Below are positions 13,259 through 13,274 of a DNA stretch of 13,274 bases, piece by piece. The stretch lies in NCBI GenBank assembly GCA_048886645.1, contig JBHLKN010000054.1, positions 1 to 13,274 of the forward strand, written 5' to 3'. The DNA is from Wukongarchaeum sp048886645 (GTDB lineage: Archaea; Asgardarchaeota; Wukongarchaeia; Wukongarchaeales; Wukongarchaeaceae). Position 1 is the stretch's first letter. Each line of letters opens with the position of its first letter. Under the pieces are notes generated by a model, which searched no databases, had not been told where the DNA came from, and saw only the letters and a program-made list of their open reading frames with translations. A program made the position numbers and the translations under genes.

Positions 13259-13274
13259 TTTGTCGTGAAATGGA

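Noticed and set aside
13266..13274. GTGAAATGG at the right edge as the start of an E3 gene
   Set aside because: Only three codons are visible, no ribosome-binding site precedes it, and the upstream sequence looks like a terminator.

Overview
The window is archaeal and AT-rich. The evidence is an initiator tRNA gene broken by bulge-helix-bulge-type introns, a Cdc48/VAT-type AAA ATPase, TATA-box (box A) elements close to start codons, a mix of leaderless and GGAGG-led starts, and frequent GTG/TTG starts. A Ras/Arf-like small GTPase and a V4R-domain protein suggest a lineage rich in eukaryote-like signalling genes (TACK, for example Bathyarchaeia-like, or Asgard). The sequence alone does not settle the phylum.

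Left edge (1-402, minus strand): the 5' part of a tRNA-iMet(CAU) gene. A 36-nt intron splits its D-loop. At the canonical position 37/38 a second, long intron begins, and it carries a LAGLIDADG-like homing endonuclease ORF that runs off the window. Next come a COG0731-type radical SAM protein (505-1335, minus) and a winged-helix/small-GTPase fusion (1384-2364, minus). Divergent from the GTPase is a three-part protein (2635-4128, plus): a longin-like N-terminal domain, a winged helix and a C-terminal V4R domain. V4R is the fold of the Bet3 subunit of the eukaryotic Rab activator TRAPP, so this divergent pair is a candidate TRAPP-like GTPase module.

Middle (4157-8628): a small cupin and a flavin-reductase-like protein (both minus), endonuclease IV (plus, divergent from the flavoprotein over a shared promoter region), and Cdc48 (plus) behind a 300-bp leader region that contains a perfect 12-bp palindrome.

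Right part (8877-13193, plus): a small winged-helix protein, a CxxC thioredoxin-fold protein preceded by a perfect AT-rich inverted repeat, and a tight operon for a 2-oxoacid dehydrogenase complex: E1 alpha, E1 beta (ATGA overlap) and E2. No E3 gene lies in the window. The translation start region of E1 alpha is duplicated exactly in tandem (period 92 bp). This leaves a 29-codon leader ORF that stops two bases before the working start codon.

The most notable items are the intron-laden initiator tRNA with its endonuclease, the GTPase / longin-V4R pair, and the 92-bp duplication. No CRISPR array, IS element or rRNA was seen.
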